A stretch of DNA of 64,000 nucleotides, from assembly GCF_004784465.1 (NCBI RefSeq), contig NZ_SRRU01000004.1:124001-188000 (forward strand), read 5' to 3'. The notes under the pieces are model-generated. The model did not search any database. It saw only the letters and a list, made by a program, of their open reading frames with translations, and had not been told where the DNA came from. The stretch comes from Streptomyces griseoluteus. Its GTDB lineage: Bacteria; Actinomycetota; Actinomycetes; Streptomycetales; Streptomycetaceae. Made by a program: the position numbers and the translations under genes. Shown in pieces: positions 36,231 through 45,135 of this stretch; position 1 is the first letter of the stretch; the number at the start of each line of letters is the position of its first letter.

Positions 36231-37352
36231 ATGAGTCTGACCCTGAGGACCATCAGCCGTGAGCAGCATCTGGCATACATCCAGAGCCTGCCGTCGGCCA
36301 GTCACATGCAGGTCCCCGCATGGGCCGACGTGAAGGCGGAGTGGCGTTCGGAAAACCTCGGCTGGTTCGACGAGCGCACCGGCGAGATGGTCGGCGCCGG
36401 TCTGGTCCTCTACCGCCAGCTCCCCAAGATCAAGCGCTACCTCGCCTATCTTCCCGAGGGCCCGGTCATCAACTGGTTCTCGCCGAACCTGGAGGACTGG
36501 CTCCAGCCGATGCTGGCCCACCTCAAGCACCAGGGCGCGTTCTCGGTCAAGATGGGCCCGCCGGTGATCATCCGCCGCTGGAACGCGGAGACCATCAAGA
36601 AGGGCATCCAGAGCCCGGACGTGAAGCGGCTGCGCGACATGGAGGCCGACTTCATCGAGCCGCGCGCCTTCGAGGTGGCCGACAAGCTGCGCCGCATGGG
36701 CTGGCAGCAGGGCGAGGACGGCGGCGCCGGCTTCGGTGACGTCCAGCCGCGCTACATCTTCCAGGTGCCGCTGGCCAACCGCTCGCTGGAAGAGGTGCAC
36801 AAGCAGTTCAACCAGCTCTGGCGCCGCAACATCAAGAAGGCCGAGAAGGCCGGCGTCGAGGTCGTCCAGGGCGGTTACCAGGACCTGGAGGAGTGGCAGC
36901 GGCTGTACGAGATCACCGCGGTCCGCGACCACTTCCGCCCGCGCCCCCTGTCGTACTTCCAGCGCATGTGGACGGCCCTCAACACCGAGGACCCCAACCG
37001 GATGCGGCTGTACTTCGCCCGGCACAACGGCGTGAACCTGTCGGCGGCCACCATGCTGATCGTCGGCGGCCACGTCTGGTACTCCTACGGCGCCTCCGAC
37101 AACATCGGCCGTGAGGTCCGCCCCTCCAACGCCATGCAGTGGCGGATGCTGCGCGACGCCTACGCGCTCGGCGCCACCGTCTACGACCTGCGCGGCATCT
37201 CCGACTCGCTGGACGAGACGGACCACCTGTTCGGCCTGATCCAGTTCAAGGTCGGCACCGGCGGCCAGGCGGCCGAGTACCTCGGCGAGTGGGACTTCCC
37301 GCTCAACAAGCTGCTGCACAAGGCGCTCGACATCTACATGTCGCGACGCTGA
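36231..37352 (+). CDS. femX: FemX-type aminoacyltransferase (peptidoglycan interpeptide bridge)
   Basis: A 373-residue FemABX-family enzyme. These use aminoacyl-tRNA to add the first residue, glycine in Streptomyces, onto LL-diaminopimelate of the stem peptide on lipid II. Tandem GNAT-like lobes are visible, with KMGPPVIIRRW, YIFQVPLANRSLEEVHKQFN and WYSYGASDNIGREVRPSNAMQW as family blocks. No long coiled-coil arm interrupts the second lobe. The ATG follows GAGGAGCGCCCCGAC. An alanine-racemase-like gene follows 135 bp downstream on the same strand, which hints at a shared envelope role. Confidence 0.9.
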   Translation: MSLTLRTISREQHLAYIQSLPSASHMQVPAWADVKAEWRSENLGWFDERTGEMVGAGLVLYRQLPKIKRYLAYLPEGPVINWFSPNLEDWLQPMLAHLKHQGAFSVKMGPPVIIRRWNAETIKKGIQSPDVKRLRDMEADFIEPRAFEVADKLRRMGWQQGEDGGAGFGDVQPRYIFQVPLANRSLEEVHKQFNQLWRRNIKKAEKAGVEVVQGGYQDLEEWQRLYEITAVRDHFRPRPLSYFQRMWTALNTEDPNRMRLYFARHNGVNLSAATMLIVGGHVWYSYGASDNIGREVRPSNAMQWRMLRDAYALGATVYDLRGISDSLDETDHLFGLIQFKVGTGGQAAEYLGEWDFPLNKLLHKALDIYMSRR

Positions 37353-37487
37353 GCGGCGGGCGGCCGCCCGTCCCGCCTTCTGGTTCCATAGCCTTCACAA
37401 GGCTTCACCGTCACCCGTCCCCGAACACCCCCTCGGGGACGTCCCTCTGAATCCACCGCAGCCACGAGAAAGGTTCCGGGTCCGGCC

Positions 37488-38519
37488 ATGGCGCTCACGC
37501 TCTACGTCGACACCGCGCGCTGGCGTGCGCACCACAAGCACGTGCAGGAGCAGTTCCCGGGACTCGTCCCGGTCTGCAAGGGCAACGGCTACGGCTTCGG
37601 TCACGAACGGCTCGCGGAGGAGGCCACCCGGCTGGGCTCCGACATGCTGGCCGTCGGCACCACCTACGAGGCCGCGCGCATCAAGGACTGGTTCAGCGGC
37701 GACCTGCTCGTGCTGACGCCGTACCGGCGCGGCGAGGAGCCGGTGCCGCTGCCGGACCGGGTGGTCCGCTCGGTGTCGTCGGTCGACGGCGTGTACGGCC
37801 TGGTGGGTGCCCGTGTCGTCATCGAGGTGATGTCCTCGATGAAGCGGCACGGCATCAGCGAGCAGGAACTGCCGCAGCTTCACCAGGCCATAGAGAACGT
37901 CCGCCTGGAGGGCTTCGCCATCCACCTGCCGCTGGACCGCACCGACGGCTCGGACGCCGTCGAGGAGGTCATCGGGTGGATGGACCGGCTGCGCGCGGCC
38001 CGGCTGCCGCTGCACACGATGTTCGTCAGCCACCTCAAGGCCGATGAACTGACCCGGCTCCAGCAGCAATTCCCGCAGACCCGCTTCCGCGCGCGGATCG
38101 GCACCCGGCTGTGGCTGGGCGACCACGACGCCACCGAGTACCGCGGCGCTGTTCTGGACGTCACGAGGGTGACCAAGGGCGACCGCTTCGGCTACCGGCA
38201 GCAGAAGGTGGCCTCGGACGGCTACCTGGTGGTCGTGGCGGGTGGTACGTCGCACGGGGTGGGCCTGGAGGCCCCGAAGGCCCTGCACGGCGTCATGCCG
38301 CGCGCCAAGGGCGTGGCGCGGGCCGGCCTCGCCACGGTGAACCGGAACCTCGCCCCCTTCGTCTGGGGCGGCAAGCAGCGCTGGTTCGCGGAGCCGCCGC
38401 ACATGCAGGTGTCGATCCTGTTCGTCCCCTCCGACGCTCCCGAGCCGAAGGTCGGGGACGAGTTGGTGGCCCATCTGCGGCACACCACCACGACGTTCGA
38501 CCGGATCGTGGACCGCTAA
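37488..38519 (+). CDS. Alanine-racemase-like PLP protein (probably not a standard racemase)
   Basis: A 343-residue protein with the fold type III barrel of alanine racemase. VCKGNGYGFG (K31) matches the PLP-lysine motif VVKANAYGHG, and RIGTRLWLGDHD matches RIGIALYG. In the C-terminal domain, where alanine racemase has IGYADG with the second catalytic base Tyr, this protein reads GGTSHG. By eye the tyrosine is therefore lost, although VTKGDRFGYRQ before it is well conserved. It may be a PLP-binding protein, another fold-III enzyme, or an altered-specificity racemase. Its neighbour femX makes a link to peptidoglycan bridge formation plausible. A hairpin terminator follows. Confidence 0.8.
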   Translation: MALTLYVDTARWRAHHKHVQEQFPGLVPVCKGNGYGFGHERLAEEATRLGSDMLAVGTTYEAARIKDWFSGDLLVLTPYRRGEEPVPLPDRVVRSVSSVDGVYGLVGARVVIEVMSSMKRHGISEQELPQLHQAIENVRLEGFAIHLPLDRTDGSDAVEEVIGWMDRLRAARLPLHTMFVSHLKADELTRLQQQFPQTRFRARIGTRLWLGDHDATEYRGAVLDVTRVTKGDRFGYRQQKVASDGYLVVVAGGTSHGVGLEAPKALHGVMPRAKGVARAGLATVNRNLAPFVWGGKQRWFAEPPHMQVSILFVPSDAPEPKVGDELVAHLRHTTTTFDRIVDR

Positions 38520-38543
38520 GACCGAACCGGACCCAAGCCGACG

Positions 38544-38579
38544 GAAAGGCCGTGCACGGAATCTCGTGCACGGCCTTTC
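38544..38579. terminator. Terminator after the racemase-like gene
   Basis: A perfect 15-bp stem GAAAGGCCGTGCACG / CGTGCACGGCCTTTC with a 6-nt loop, followed by TCATG. It separates the racemase-like gene from the convergent glycosyltransferase gene. Confidence 0.92.
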
Positions 38580-38602
38580 TCATGCCCTCGGGGTCTGTTC
38601 GC

Positions 38603-40108
38603 TCAGAGTGAACGACCTTGGTGGGGCAGGGGTTCTGGGCCGCCCCAGTCCGTCCGAGAGGGCTCCTCGGGCGCCTCGTGCTCCGGGTGCCGGAGCCCAC
38701 GCAGGACGAAGCGGTCGGCCGCGCCGTCGAGTACGCCGCCTGAGGGGTCGTCGTCCCCGGCCCGGCGCACCACGTCCCGCTCCGGGCGGAGGATGTCGCG
38801 CACGACGACGGCGCACAGGTACAGGGTGCCGAGCAGGTGCAGGGCGATCGCCCAGTGATAGCCCTCGGTGGGCAGACCCTTGTGGGCGTCTCCGCTGGTC
38901 GTGTACGCGAGGTAGAACCAGATGCCGAGGAAGTACGCCACCTCGCACGCCTGCCAGATCAGGAAGTCCCGCCACTTGGGCCGGGCGAGGACCGCCAGCG
39001 GCACCAGCCACAGCACGTACTGGGGGGAGTAGACCTTGTTGGTGAGGATGAAGGCCGCCACCATCAGGAAGGCCAGCTGGGCGAAGCGCGGCCGGCGCGG
39101 CGCGGTGAACGTCAGCGCCGCGATGCCGAGGAACGACAGCACCACCAGGGCGCTGGCAGTGGTGTTCACGAAGTCGATGCTCGGCGGGTTACTGGAGTTC
39201 TGGGACCAGATCAGCCAGAACGAACCGAAGTCGATGCCTCGGTCATGGCTGAACGTATAGAACTTCGACCAGCCCTCGAAGGCGAACAGCATCACCGGCA
39301 CGTTCACCACCAGCCACGTGCCCGCCGCGCCGCCGACCGCTTGGAAGAACTCCCGCCACTTGCCCGCCCGCCAGCACAGCACCAGCAGGGGGCCGAGCAG
39401 GACGAGGGGATAGAGCTTGGCGGCCGTGGCGAGGCCCAGGAGCACGCCGAAGGCGACGGCCCGGCCACGGGACCACATCAGCATCGCGACGGCCGTCAGG
39501 GCCACCGCCAGGAGGTCCCAGTTGATCGTGGCGGTCAGCGCGAAGGCCGGCGCCAGAGCGAGCAGCAGGCCGTCCCAGGGGCGGCGGCGGTGGGTACGGC
39601 TGACGCAGACGGCGATAACGGCCGCGCAGACCATCAGCATCCCCGTGTTGACGAACCAGTACCACTGCTCCTGCCGCTGGATACCGCCGCTGCCCGGTGT
39701 GAGCCAGGAAGCTACCTCCATGAACACGCCGGTCAGCACCGGGTACTCGAGGTAGTCCATGTCGCCGGGCAGCTTGTCGAAGTACGGCACGAGCCCGTCG
39801 GCGAAGCCACGCCCCTGGTAGAGGTGGGGAATGTCCGAGTAGCAGGCGTGCGTGTACTGCGAGCTGGCCCCGAAGAACCAGGCTCCGTCGTAGCAAGGGG
39901 CCTTCTGGACGAGCCCGAGGGCGAACATGCCGATCGCCACGAGCACGACGACCCGGACCGGCGTCCACCAGGACGTCCCGGTCAGGGCGCGTCGCCCGAG
40001 GGGGCCGCCGATCAGCTCGCTGCCGGCCGCGGCGATCTCGTCCTCCCGCGTCGGCCGTACCGTCTCCGGTTCACGTACGCGCGCGGGCGTCGTCTCTGCA
40101 CTGGGCAT
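38603..40108 (-). CDS. GT87-family (DUF2029) polyprenyl-phosphate-dependent glycosyltransferase
   Basis: A 501-residue integral membrane protein with about 10-12 helices, resembling GT-C mannosyl- or arabinofuranosyltransferases of the GT87/DUF2029 group. SDIPHLYQGRGFADGLVPYFD holds an acidic loop typical of GT-C enzymes, and NKVYSPQYVLWLVPLAVL is a strongly conserved C-terminal-half motif. The gene likely acts in cell-wall glycan or lipoglycan assembly. The start is MPSAETTPARV at 40108, after AGGATG. The mycobacterial homologue sits beside ponA1, as here beside the class A PBP. Confidence 0.82.
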   Translation of the reverse strand: MPSAETTPARVREPETVRPTREDEIAAAGSELIGGPLGRRALTGTSWWTPVRVVVLVAIGMFALGLVQKAPCYDGAWFFGASSQYTHACYSDIPHLYQGRGFADGLVPYFDKLPGDMDYLEYPVLTGVFMEVASWLTPGSGGIQRQEQWYWFVNTGMLMVCAAVIAVCVSRTHRRRPWDGLLLALAPAFALTATINWDLLAVALTAVAMLMWSRGRAVAFGVLLGLATAAKLYPLVLLGPLLVLCWRAGKWREFFQAVGGAAGTWLVVNVPVMLFAFEGWSKFYTFSHDRGIDFGSFWLIWSQNSSNPPSIDFVNTTASALVVLSFLGIAALTFTAPRRPRFAQLAFLMVAAFILTNKVYSPQYVLWLVPLAVLARPKWRDFLIWQACEVAYFLGIWFYLAYTTSGDAHKGLPTEGYHWAIALHLLGTLYLCAVVVRDILRPERDVVRRAGDDDPSGGVLDGAADRFVLRGLRHPEHEAPEEPSRTDWGGPEPLPHQGRSL

Positions 40109-40145
40109 GGGGCACATCCTGCCGTACTCGCTCGGGAAAGCGCCG

Positions 40146-40178
40146 AGGGCCGCCGCACCTGGTCGGTGCGACGGCCCT
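40146..40178 (-). terminator. Terminator of the PBP gene
   Basis: A 14-bp stem, AGGGCCGCCGCACC against GGTGCGACGGCCCT, with one mismatch and a 5-nt loop, 57 bp after the PBP stop on the minus strand. A parS begins 2 bp away. Confidence 0.7.
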
Positions 40179-40179
40179 T

Positions 40180-40193
40180 GTTTCACGTGAAAC
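40180..40193. other. parS site (perfect)
   Basis: GTTTCACGTGAAAC between the PBP stop and its terminator hairpin, thus inside the 3' untranslated region. Confidence 0.95.
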
Positions 40194-40234
40194 ACCCACG
40201 ACGGTCGAAAGGAACGTCAATCGGGCAGGTGGCC

Positions 40235-42868
40235 CTACTGGCCTGCCTGACCTCCGAACAATCCTCCGCCGTCATTCCCATTGGCCCCGGCGTTGCCATT
40301 GCCCCTGACATCACCGGTTCCGGGTGAGGTCGACTCGGTCGGTGAGGGGCTGATTCCGCCATCGGCACCACCGGGTCCAGTGCCACCGTTGTCGTTGCAG
40401 AAGAACCGGCAGGTCTCGCTCGCGGTGGGCGAGGGCGACGTCGTGGACTCGCTCGGCGACGGGCTCGACGACTCGGTCGGCGTCTGGGTGACCGTAACGC
40501 TCGGCTTCGGAGTCGGCGTGGGAGCGCCCACCTCGTTGTGGATCTTGCCAATCTTGATCGCGTCCGGGAAGCCGGGGTCGTTCTTGCCCTGCAGCGCGGC
40601 CCGCATGTACTCGGTCCACACCGACGTCGGGATGTCACCACCGTGGATGGAGTCCGTGCCCGCCGTCCCGTTCATCGACAGCAGACGGTGATCCTTGGGG
40701 TTCTCACGGAACATCGCCACCGAGGTGGAAAGCTGCCGGGTGTAGCCGACGAACCAGGCCGACTTGTTCTCGTCGGTGGTGCCGGTCTTGCCGGCGGCCG
40801 TGCGGCCCAGCGCCTTGGCGTTCTGACCCGTGCCGTTCTGGATCACGTTCTCCAGGACGTCGGTGACGTTGTTGGCGATGCTGGAGTCCATCACCTGCTT
40901 GGGCTTCGGCTTGGTGAAGTCTGACAGTTCCACGCCGTCCTTCTTGACCGTGGTGACCGAATACGGGTCCGCCTGCTTGCCGGATGCGGCGAACGTCGCG
41001 TACGAGTCCGCCATGCGGATCGCGCTGGGGGTGGAGGTACCGATGGCGAAGGACGGGTTCAGGTCCTTCGCCATGCTCCCCTCCAGGATGCCGGTGGAAC
41101 GGGCCATGTCCCGGACCTTCGACATGCCGACATCGACACCGAGCTGCACGAACGGCGTGTTGACCGACTGCTCCATCGCCTTGCGCAGGGTGATGTAGCC
41201 CCAGGGGTGGTCGCTCTCGTTCGCCTGGAAGAAGAACGAGTTGTCCTTGTTGAGGTAGTACGAGCCGTCGGGCCGGCGGACCTTGAGGTGGTCGTTGCCG
41301 TTGTACCTGCTCAGCGGGGAGATGCCCTCACCGTTGGAGTTGTACGTGCCGTCCTGCATGGCCGCGGCCAGCACGTACGGCTTCCAGGTCGATCCCACCG
41401 GAACACCGGAGGTGTCGGCGTTGTTCGTGAAGTGGCCGTTCTCGTAGCCGTCGCCGCCGTAGAGGGCGACGATCGCGCCGTCGTTGGGCACCACCGAGGC
41501 CGCGCCGAACTGGACGTACTTGTCCTTCTCCTTGGTCTCTGGGTTCAGCCGCGACTTCTGGATCTTCTTCACGGCTGCGCTCAGGGCGTCGACCTTGGCC
41601 TTCTGGAAGGTCGTGTAGATCTGGTAGCCGCCCTTGTCGAACTGCGCCTCCGTGATGTCGGAGTGGTTCAGGACGTACTTCTTCGCCGTGTCGACCATGT
41701 AGCTGACCTGGCCGTTCATACCCCTGGTCGCCTTGCGGCCCTGCGGCTTGGGGTACTTGCTGACCGCCTTCTGGTAGTCGGCGTCGCTGAGGTGCTTGTC
41801 CTTGTGCATCTCACCGAGAATCCAGCGCCAGCGCCCCTCGGAACGGGCCCGGTTGGCTTCCTCGGTGGCACTCTTGTCGAGGTCCGCGTTACCCGCGGGG
41901 TCGTAGTACGTCGGACCCTTCAGCAGGGCGGCGAGGACCGCACACTGACTGGGCGTGAGGTCCTCGGCGTCCTTGCCGTAGTACGTCTGCGCGGCCGCCT
42001 GGATGCCATACGCACCACGGCCGTAGTACGAGGTGTTCAGGTAACCCCGCATGATCTCGTTCTTGTCGAGCTTCGTGCCCACCTTCAGGGAGATGAACAT
42101 CTCCGTGAACTTGCGGGTGAGGGTCTGGTCCTGGCTCAGATACGTGTTCTTGACGAACTGCTGGGTGATCGTGGAGCCACCCTGGGTCTGGCCGCCGCGC
42201 GCCATATTGGCCAGGGCCCGCGCGATACCCATGGGGTCCACGCCCGAGTCCTGGTAGAAGCTCTTGTTCTCCGCGGAGATCACCGCGTACTGCATGGCCT
42301 TGGGGATCTTGTCGATCGTGAGGTTCTGCCGGTTCACACCGGTGCCCGTGGCCACCATCTGGGTCCCGTCGCCCCAGTAGTAGACGTTGTTCTGCGACTC
42401 GGCCGCAGCGTTCTCGTCCGGAATGCCGACCAACGCGTAACCCACGCCGGCCATGACAACCAGACTGCCCACGAACCCGATGCCCAGGCCCGTGACCAGG
42501 CGCCATGAGGGCACCCAGCGACGCCAGCCGTACTTGCCCACGCGGGGATAGTCGATGAACCGGGGCTTGCCGGGTGGTCCTTGGTCATGGCCCCGGCCGC
42601 CACCCGGGGGAGCGTTGTCCGCGCCCCGGCGACGCCCGCCGCCTCTCTGGGCAGCACGGCGCGCCTCGGCACGGCTGCCGTATTCACGCCCATCACCCCC
42701 AGAGCCATAGGCGTCCGGTCCCTGGGAATGAGACCCATAGGAGTGGTCGGAGGCCCCGTTGGCGCCTCGCGGTGCCGCGGGACGGCCGGAGGACGGGCCG
42801 GGCTGGCCGCGTCGGGCCGCCCGTCCGCCTCCCTGCGGCTGCGGCGGTTTGCGACGGTGCTCGCTCAT
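40235..42868 (-). CDS. Class A bifunctional penicillin-binding protein
   Basis: An 877-residue transglycosylase/transpeptidase. The cytoplasmic N-terminus (1-130) is Pro/Gly/Arg-rich; one transmembrane helix lies near 150-170. The GT51 domain shows ENKSFYQDSGVDPMGI and GGSTITQQFVKNTYL. The transpeptidase has S-T-W-K in VPVGSTWKPYVL, S-V-N in MEQSVNTPFVQLG and K-T-G-T in AAGKTGTTDENKSAWF. The extracellular C-terminus is a Pro/Ser/Thr/Gly-rich tail containing two cysteines (ETCRFFCN). Position next to the GT87 gene and upstream of padR-ino1 matches mycobacterial ponA1. The start is MSEHRRKPPQPQ after CGAGGAG. Confidence 0.94.
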   Translation of the reverse strand: MSEHRRKPPQPQGGGRAARRGQPGPSSGRPAAPRGANGASDHSYGSHSQGPDAYGSGGDGREYGSRAEARRAAQRGGGRRRGADNAPPGGGRGHDQGPPGKPRFIDYPRVGKYGWRRWVPSWRLVTGLGIGFVGSLVVMAGVGYALVGIPDENAAAESQNNVYYWGDGTQMVATGTGVNRQNLTIDKIPKAMQYAVISAENKSFYQDSGVDPMGIARALANMARGGQTQGGSTITQQFVKNTYLSQDQTLTRKFTEMFISLKVGTKLDKNEIMRGYLNTSYYGRGAYGIQAAAQTYYGKDAEDLTPSQCAVLAALLKGPTYYDPAGNADLDKSATEEANRARSEGRWRWILGEMHKDKHLSDADYQKAVSKYPKPQGRKATRGMNGQVSYMVDTAKKYVLNHSDITEAQFDKGGYQIYTTFQKAKVDALSAAVKKIQKSRLNPETKEKDKYVQFGAASVVPNDGAIVALYGGDGYENGHFTNNADTSGVPVGSTWKPYVLAAAMQDGTYNSNGEGISPLSRYNGNDHLKVRRPDGSYYLNKDNSFFFQANESDHPWGYITLRKAMEQSVNTPFVQLGVDVGMSKVRDMARSTGILEGSMAKDLNPSFAIGTSTPSAIRMADSYATFAASGKQADPYSVTTVKKDGVELSDFTKPKPKQVMDSSIANNVTDVLENVIQNGTGQNAKALGRTAAGKTGTTDENKSAWFVGYTRQLSTSVAMFRENPKDHRLLSMNGTAGTDSIHGGDIPTSVWTEYMRAALQGKNDPGFPDAIKIGKIHNEVGAPTPTPKPSVTVTQTPTESSSPSPSESTTSPSPTASETCRFFCNDNGGTGPGGADGGISPSPTESTSPGTGDVRGNGNAGANGNDGGGLFGGQAGQ

Positions 42869-43139
42869 CGAACGATTACTCCTCGGGCAGGCGCATCCGT
42901 GCGCGCCTGGAAACAGCGGCTGGTTTCCGGTCCCCCCGAAGTACGGATGCGGTCGTTGCTGCATTCACCCGTACTGCACCGAGGATCACGACGCTCCCCA
43001 AGCGCCCCTTGGTTCCCGGTGTTGTGCATGCCGCACAGACTACGCACCGCCAAAACCCTCCGAGCCCCGAAGTTCACCCCAAAACAGGCAACTTGCCTCG
43101 TACGAATCGGTGATGTGATCCCGTTCACCACCGACCCTC

Positions 43140-43168
43140 TTGTCGCATGCCGTGGGTCGTTCTATCGT
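43140..43168 (+). promoter_or_regulatory. Candidate padR-ino1 promoter
   Basis: TTGTCG (43140-43145), 17-bp spacer, TATCGT (43163-43168). The operator palindrome starts 3 bp after the -10, so it would overlap the transcription start. Confidence 0.5.
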
Positions 43169-43170
43169 CG

Positions 43171-43193
43171 TGATGTATCGAGTCGATACATCA
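43171..43193. promoter_or_regulatory. PadR operator: 23-bp near-perfect palindrome
   Basis: Perfect 11-bp arms TGATGTATCGA and TCGATACATCA around a single G, 40 bp upstream of the padR ATG. PadR regulators bind ATGTAT/ATACAT-type dyads, so autorepression of padR and the downstream ino1 is expected. Confidence 0.75.
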
Positions 43194-43232
43194 GAGCGAG
43201 ATAAAAGCGCCGTGTGCCGAGAGGAGGCGATC

Positions 43233-43916
43233 ATGAGCCGTCGTTCCGGCATCCTTGAGTTCGCCGTGCTCGGGCTGCTGCGCGAGTCGCCGATGCACGG
43301 CTATGAGCTGCGCAAGCGACTCAACACGTCCCTGGGTGTGTTCCGGGCGTTCAGCTACGGGACGCTCTACCCCTGCCTCAAGACGCTGGTCACCAATGGC
43401 TGGTTGATCGAGGAACCGGGGAACACCCATGAAGACGCTCTGGCCGCCCCTCTCACCGGACGCCGCGCCAAGATCGTCTACCGGCTGACGGCCGAAGGTA
43501 AGGAACACTTCGAGGAACTCCTGTCGCAGACCGGCCCCGACGCATACGAGGACGAGCACTTCGCCGCCCGGTTCGCCTTCTTCGGGCAGACCTCGCGCGA
43601 TGTGCGCATGCGTGTGCTGGAGGGCCGGCGCAGCCGGCTGGAGGAGCGCCTGGAGAAGATGCGCGCCTCCCTGGCACGCACCCGGGAGCGCCTCGACGAC
43701 TACACGCTCGAACTTCAGCGCCACGGAATGGAGTCCGTGGAGCGCGAAGTGCGCTGGCTGAACGAGCTGATCGAGAGCGAGCGGGCCGGGCGGGACCTGA
43801 AGGGTCCCGAGTCCGGCGGGTCCGCTCAGCAGGACACCACATCTGGATCGACGGGCGGCCTGCCCCGTCCCAGGGATCTTCCGGGGACGGATACGCCCGG
43901 CGACACCGCCACGTGA
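43233..43916 (+). CDS. PadR-family transcriptional regulator
   Basis: A 227-residue regulator. The winged helix (residues 1-90) includes [22 protein letters not shown] and [21 protein letters not shown]-terminal four-helix dimerisation part follows (about 100-190), rich in Arg/Glu heptads, and a disordered Ser/Gly/Thr tail. The ATG follows GAGAGGAGG. It is 43 bp upstream of ino1 on the same strand, so the two are probably one transcript; the same padR-ino1 pairing occurs in Mycobacterium. The effector is unknown. Confidence 0.92.
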   Translation: MSRRSGILEFAVLGLLRESPMHGYELRKRLNTSLGVFRAFSYGTLYPCLKTLVTNGWLIEEPGNTHEDALAAPLTGRRAKIVYRLTAEGKEHFEELLSQTGPDAYEDEHFAARFAFFGQTSRDVRMRVLEGRRSRLEERLEKMRASLARTRERLDDYTLELQRHGMESVEREVRWLNELIESERAGRDLKGPESGGSAQQDTTSGSTGGLPRPRDLPGTDTPGDTAT

Positions 43917-43959
43917 CGGCCCACCAGGGCCTCACTCGTACACACAGGGAGCAACCGGA

Positions 43960-45042
43960 ATGGGTTCGGTTCGCGTAGCCATCGTCGGTGTCGGCAACTG
44001 CGCCGCGTCGCTGGTGCAGGGAGTCGAGTACTACAAGGACGCCGATCCGGCGGCCAAGGTACCCGGCCTGATGCATGTGCAGTTCGGTGACTACCACGTG
44101 CGGGACATCGAGTTCGTCGCCGCCTTCGACGTGGACGCCAAGAAGGTCGGCCTCGACCTCGCGGACGCCATCGGCGCCTCCGAGAACAACACCATCAAGA
44201 TCTGCGACGTGCCCTCGAGCGGTGTCACCGTCCAGCGCGGCCACACCCTCGACGGTCTCGGCAAGTACTACCGCGAGACCATCGAGGAGTCGGACGCCGA
44301 GCCGGTCGACATCGTCCAGACCCTGAAGGACAAGCAGGTCGACGTCCTGGTCTGCTACCTCCCCGTGGGCTCCGAGGACGCGGCGAAGTACTACGCCCAG
44401 TGCGCCATCGACGCCAAGGTCGCCTTCGTCAACGCCCTCCCGGTCTTCATCGCCGGCACCAAGGAGTGGGCGGACAAGTTCACCGAGGCCGGCGTGCCGA
44501 TCGTCGGTGACGACATCAAGTCCCAGGTGGGCGCCACCATCACGCACCGCGTCATGGCGAAGCTGTTCGAGGACCGCGGTGTGATCCTGGACCGCACGAT
44601 GCAGCTCAACGTCGGCGGCAACATGGACTTCAAGAACATGCTCGAGCGTGAGCGCCTGGAGTCCAAGAAGATCTCCAAGACGCAGGCCGTCACCTCCCAG
44701 ATCCCCGACCGGGACCTCGGCGAGAAGAACGTCCACATCGGCCCGTCCGACTACGTGGCCTGGCTGGACGACCGCAAGTGGGCCTACGTCCGCCTTGAGG
44801 GCCGTGCCTTCGGCGATGTTCCGCTGAACCTCGAGTACAAGCTGGAGGTCTGGGACTCCCCGAACTCCGCCGGTGTCATCATCGACGCCCTGCGTGCCGC
44901 GAAGATCGCCAAGGACCGGGGTGTCGGCGGCCCGATCCTGTCGGCCTCCTCGTACTTCATGAAGTCCCCGCCGGTTCAGTACTTCGACGACGAGGCCCGC
45001 GAGAACGTCGAGAAGTTCATCCGCGGCGACGTCGAGCGCTAG
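43960..45042 (+). CDS. ino1: Inositol-3-phosphate synthase
   Basis: A 360-residue NAD-dependent enzyme converting glucose 6-phosphate to myo-inositol 3-phosphate, the precursor of mycothiol and phosphatidylinositol in actinomycetes. The Rossmann start is [39 protein letters not shown] and [12 protein letters not shown] are the conserved catalytic and substrate segments. The length is the compact actinobacterial form rather than the roughly 530-residue eukaryotic one. A GGGAGCAACCGGA element precedes the ATG. Control by the adjacent PadR is likely. It ends before a strong hairpin. Confidence 0.97.
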   Translation: MGSVRVAIVGVGNCAASLVQGVEYYKDADPAAKVPGLMHVQFGDYHVRDIEFVAAFDVDAKKVGLDLADAIGASENNTIKICDVPSSGVTVQRGHTLDGLGKYYRETIEESDAEPVDIVQTLKDKQVDVLVCYLPVGSEDAAKYYAQCAIDAKVAFVNALPVFIAGTKEWADKFTEAGVPIVGDDIKSQVGATITHRVMAKLFEDRGVILDRTMQLNVGGNMDFKNMLERERLESKKISKTQAVTSQIPDRDLGEKNVHIGPSDYVAWLDDRKWAYVRLEGRAFGDVPLNLEYKLEVWDSPNSAGVIIDALRAAKIAKDRGVGGPILSASSYFMKSPPVQYFDDEARENVEKFIRGDVER

Positions 45043-45078
45043 GCGCCGCTCGCCCGACAACGCTCCTGCCAGGGCTGT

Positions 45079-45114
45079 GAGGGTCCCTGGGGTCTGCCGG
45101 CCCCAGGGACCCTC
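45079..45114. terminator. Terminator after ino1
   Basis: A perfect 14-bp stem GAGGGTCCCTGGGG / CCCCAGGGACCCTC with an 8-nt loop, 36 bp after the ino1 stop. Confidence 0.92.
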
Positions 45115-45135
45115 CGCATGTGTGAGGCTGTGCCC

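Larger units (their letters stand above)
42869..43232. other. Divergent gap between the PBP gene and padR
   Basis: This 364-bp gap has no gene. It carries the PadR operator (43171-43193) and promoter on the padR side; on the PBP side I cannot place a promoter confidently. Confidence 0.6.
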
